Positions 5,414-5,779 of a stretch of DNA of 5,779 nt are shown in pieces. Both the position numbers and the translations under genes were made by a program. Source of the stretch: Caldifarciminota bacterium (GTDB lineage: Bacteria > Hydrothermota > Hydrothermia > B15-G9); contig JAMOPK010000387.1 of the NCBI GenBank assembly GCA_027064565.1, positions 1 to 5,779 of the forward strand, in the 5' to 3' direction. Below the pieces are notes generated by a model. It saw nothing but the letters and a program-made list of their open reading frames with translations. It was not told the origin of the DNA and ran no database searches. Positions within the stretch are counted from its first letter, which is position 1; each line of letters opens with the position of its first letter.

Positions 5414-5620
5414 CTATTTCCGATAAATTCCTAATATTACGGAATCCTCGTCGAGGTTCAGGACGTTTTGCATCTCCGCTTTCAAACGCTCAAGCTGTGC
5501 GCGGCTCAGTTCGCACTCAAAAATCGAGTTCTAGACCCAGTTTAAGAACTTGCGGGCCGTTTTGAGCGCTTTTGCCACTCTCTCTTCTTTGACCTCATAA
5601 ACCATTATAACAAAGAATAT
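5414..5620 (-). pseudogene. cas2: cas2 remnant with in-frame amber codon and lost C-terminus
   Basis: Cas2 is the structural partner of Cas1 in CRISPR spacer integration. One minus-strand frame reads IFFVIMVYEVKEERVAKALK, KTARKFLNWV, a TAG (5533-5531), then NSIFECELSRAQLERL and VLNLDEDSVILGIYRK to a TAG at 5416-5414. This matches the NWVQNSVFEGE core and EDSVI strand of Cas2, with the conserved Gln codon CAG changed to TAG and no frameshift. The acidic residue usually Asp in the first strand (VYDV) is Glu. The first strand lacks a start: ATA stands at 5620, where an ATG would be expected, the first in-frame ATG is 5605 inside the strand, and a TTG lies at 5635. The product would be about 68 residues versus the usual 85-95; the C-terminal tail is missing where the IS fossil begins. 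No cas1, other cas gene or CRISPR array is in the window. Confidence 0.85.
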
Positions 5621-5622
5621 CC

Positions 5623-5652
5623 TTGTATTTTTCAAAATCGTTGAGCTAAAAT
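5623..5652 (+). promoter_or_regulatory. Candidate promoter of the prsW-family gene
   Basis: TTGTAT (5623-5628, 4/6) and TAAAAT (5647-5652, 5/6) are separated by 18 nt. Transcription would start near 5659, giving a leader of about 20 nt that contains AGGAGGT. The -35 box lies next to the 5' end of the cas2 remnant, so the two genes share a short divergent region. Confidence 0.4.
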
Positions 5653-5679
5653 AACCAACATAAAGATAGGAGGTTAAAA

Positions 5680-5779
5680 ATGGGACTTCTGGCTGTTGCG
5701 CTTGCACCTGTAATAGCAATTTTGATTTATTTTTATGTCAGGGACCGCTATGAGAAAGAGCCCAAATCTATGTTGCTCA
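5680..5779 (+). CDS. PrsW-family intramembrane protease, N-terminus (cut by window edge)
   Basis: Only 33 residues are present. They form one hydrophobic segment (about 2-19, beginning GLLAVALAPVIAILIYF) followed by YVRDRYEKEPKSML. A first membrane helix that starts with an APV turn and ends in a Y-x-R/K-D-R-Y-E-x-E-P motif is characteristic of PrsW-like membrane proteases. PrsW of Bacillus subtilis performs the first (site-1) cut of the anti-sigma factor RsiW; other members have different or unknown substrates. The EExxK/H active-site motifs lie beyond the edge, so activity cannot be judged. ATG 5680 has a strong AGGAGGT (5668-5674) with 5-nt spacing. It is divergent from the cas2 remnant. 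Confidence 0.8.
   Translation, partial: MGLLAVALAPVIAILIYFYVRDRYEKEPKSMLL

Noticed and set aside
5531..5533. TAG as a recoded sense codon (pyrrolysine or suppressor) in cas2
   Set aside because: The intact phosphatase gene terminates at TAG, and the cas2 remnant carries other damage (no start, lost tail), so simple pseudogenisation is the better reading.

Overview
The window is bacterial. It has Shine-Dalgarno sites upstream of several genes, sigma70-like promoter boxes, a bacterial-type IMP dehydrogenase with two CBS domains, a PrsW-family membrane protease and a degraded CRISPR-associated cas2. Base composition is moderate and coding density is high, except in one decayed stretch. The coiled-coil family at the left edge, the secreted GATase-like family and the cas2 remnant would fit an uncultured, perhaps thermophilic, bacterial lineage. 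That placement is a weak inference, and no gene here fixes the phylum.

Layout from left to right. Positions 1-573 (minus) hold the N-terminal part of a long coiled-coil protein, cut by the window edge, with eleven back-to-back 21-bp (7-residue) repeats. Positions 676-2121 (minus) hold guaB, complete, with a strong ribosome site and a likely terminator behind it. Positions 2286-2897 (plus) hold a histidine-phosphatase (phosphoglycerate-mutase-like) gene, divergent from guaB. It meets the next gene tail to tail with a 4-nt overlap of stop codons. Positions 2894-4135 (minus) encode a secreted protein of the family often mislabelled 'asparagine synthetase B', translationally coupled (ATGA) to the upstream gene at 4132-4590 (minus), a YacP/Rae1-like NYN-domain ribonuclease. 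Positions 4680-5375 (minus) are a heavily frameshifted IS5-family transposase fossil. Positions 5414-5620 (minus) are a cas2 remnant with an in-frame amber codon and a missing C-terminus that abuts the IS fossil. From 5680 to the right edge (plus) is the start of a prsW-family gene.

The intact genes are mostly housekeeping or membrane and RNA-processing functions and do not form one pathway. guaB supplies XMP for guanine nucleotides. The NYN nuclease and the secreted protein form a two-gene operon of unknown joint role. The 4.6-5.6 kb stretch looks like a former CRISPR-cas edge eroded by an IS insertion. The most noteworthy patterns are three genes whose best promoter places transcription start within about 3 nt of the ATG (candidate leaderless mRNAs), the multi-level repeat in the coiled-coil gene, the dead cas2, and the NYN/secreted-protein pair.
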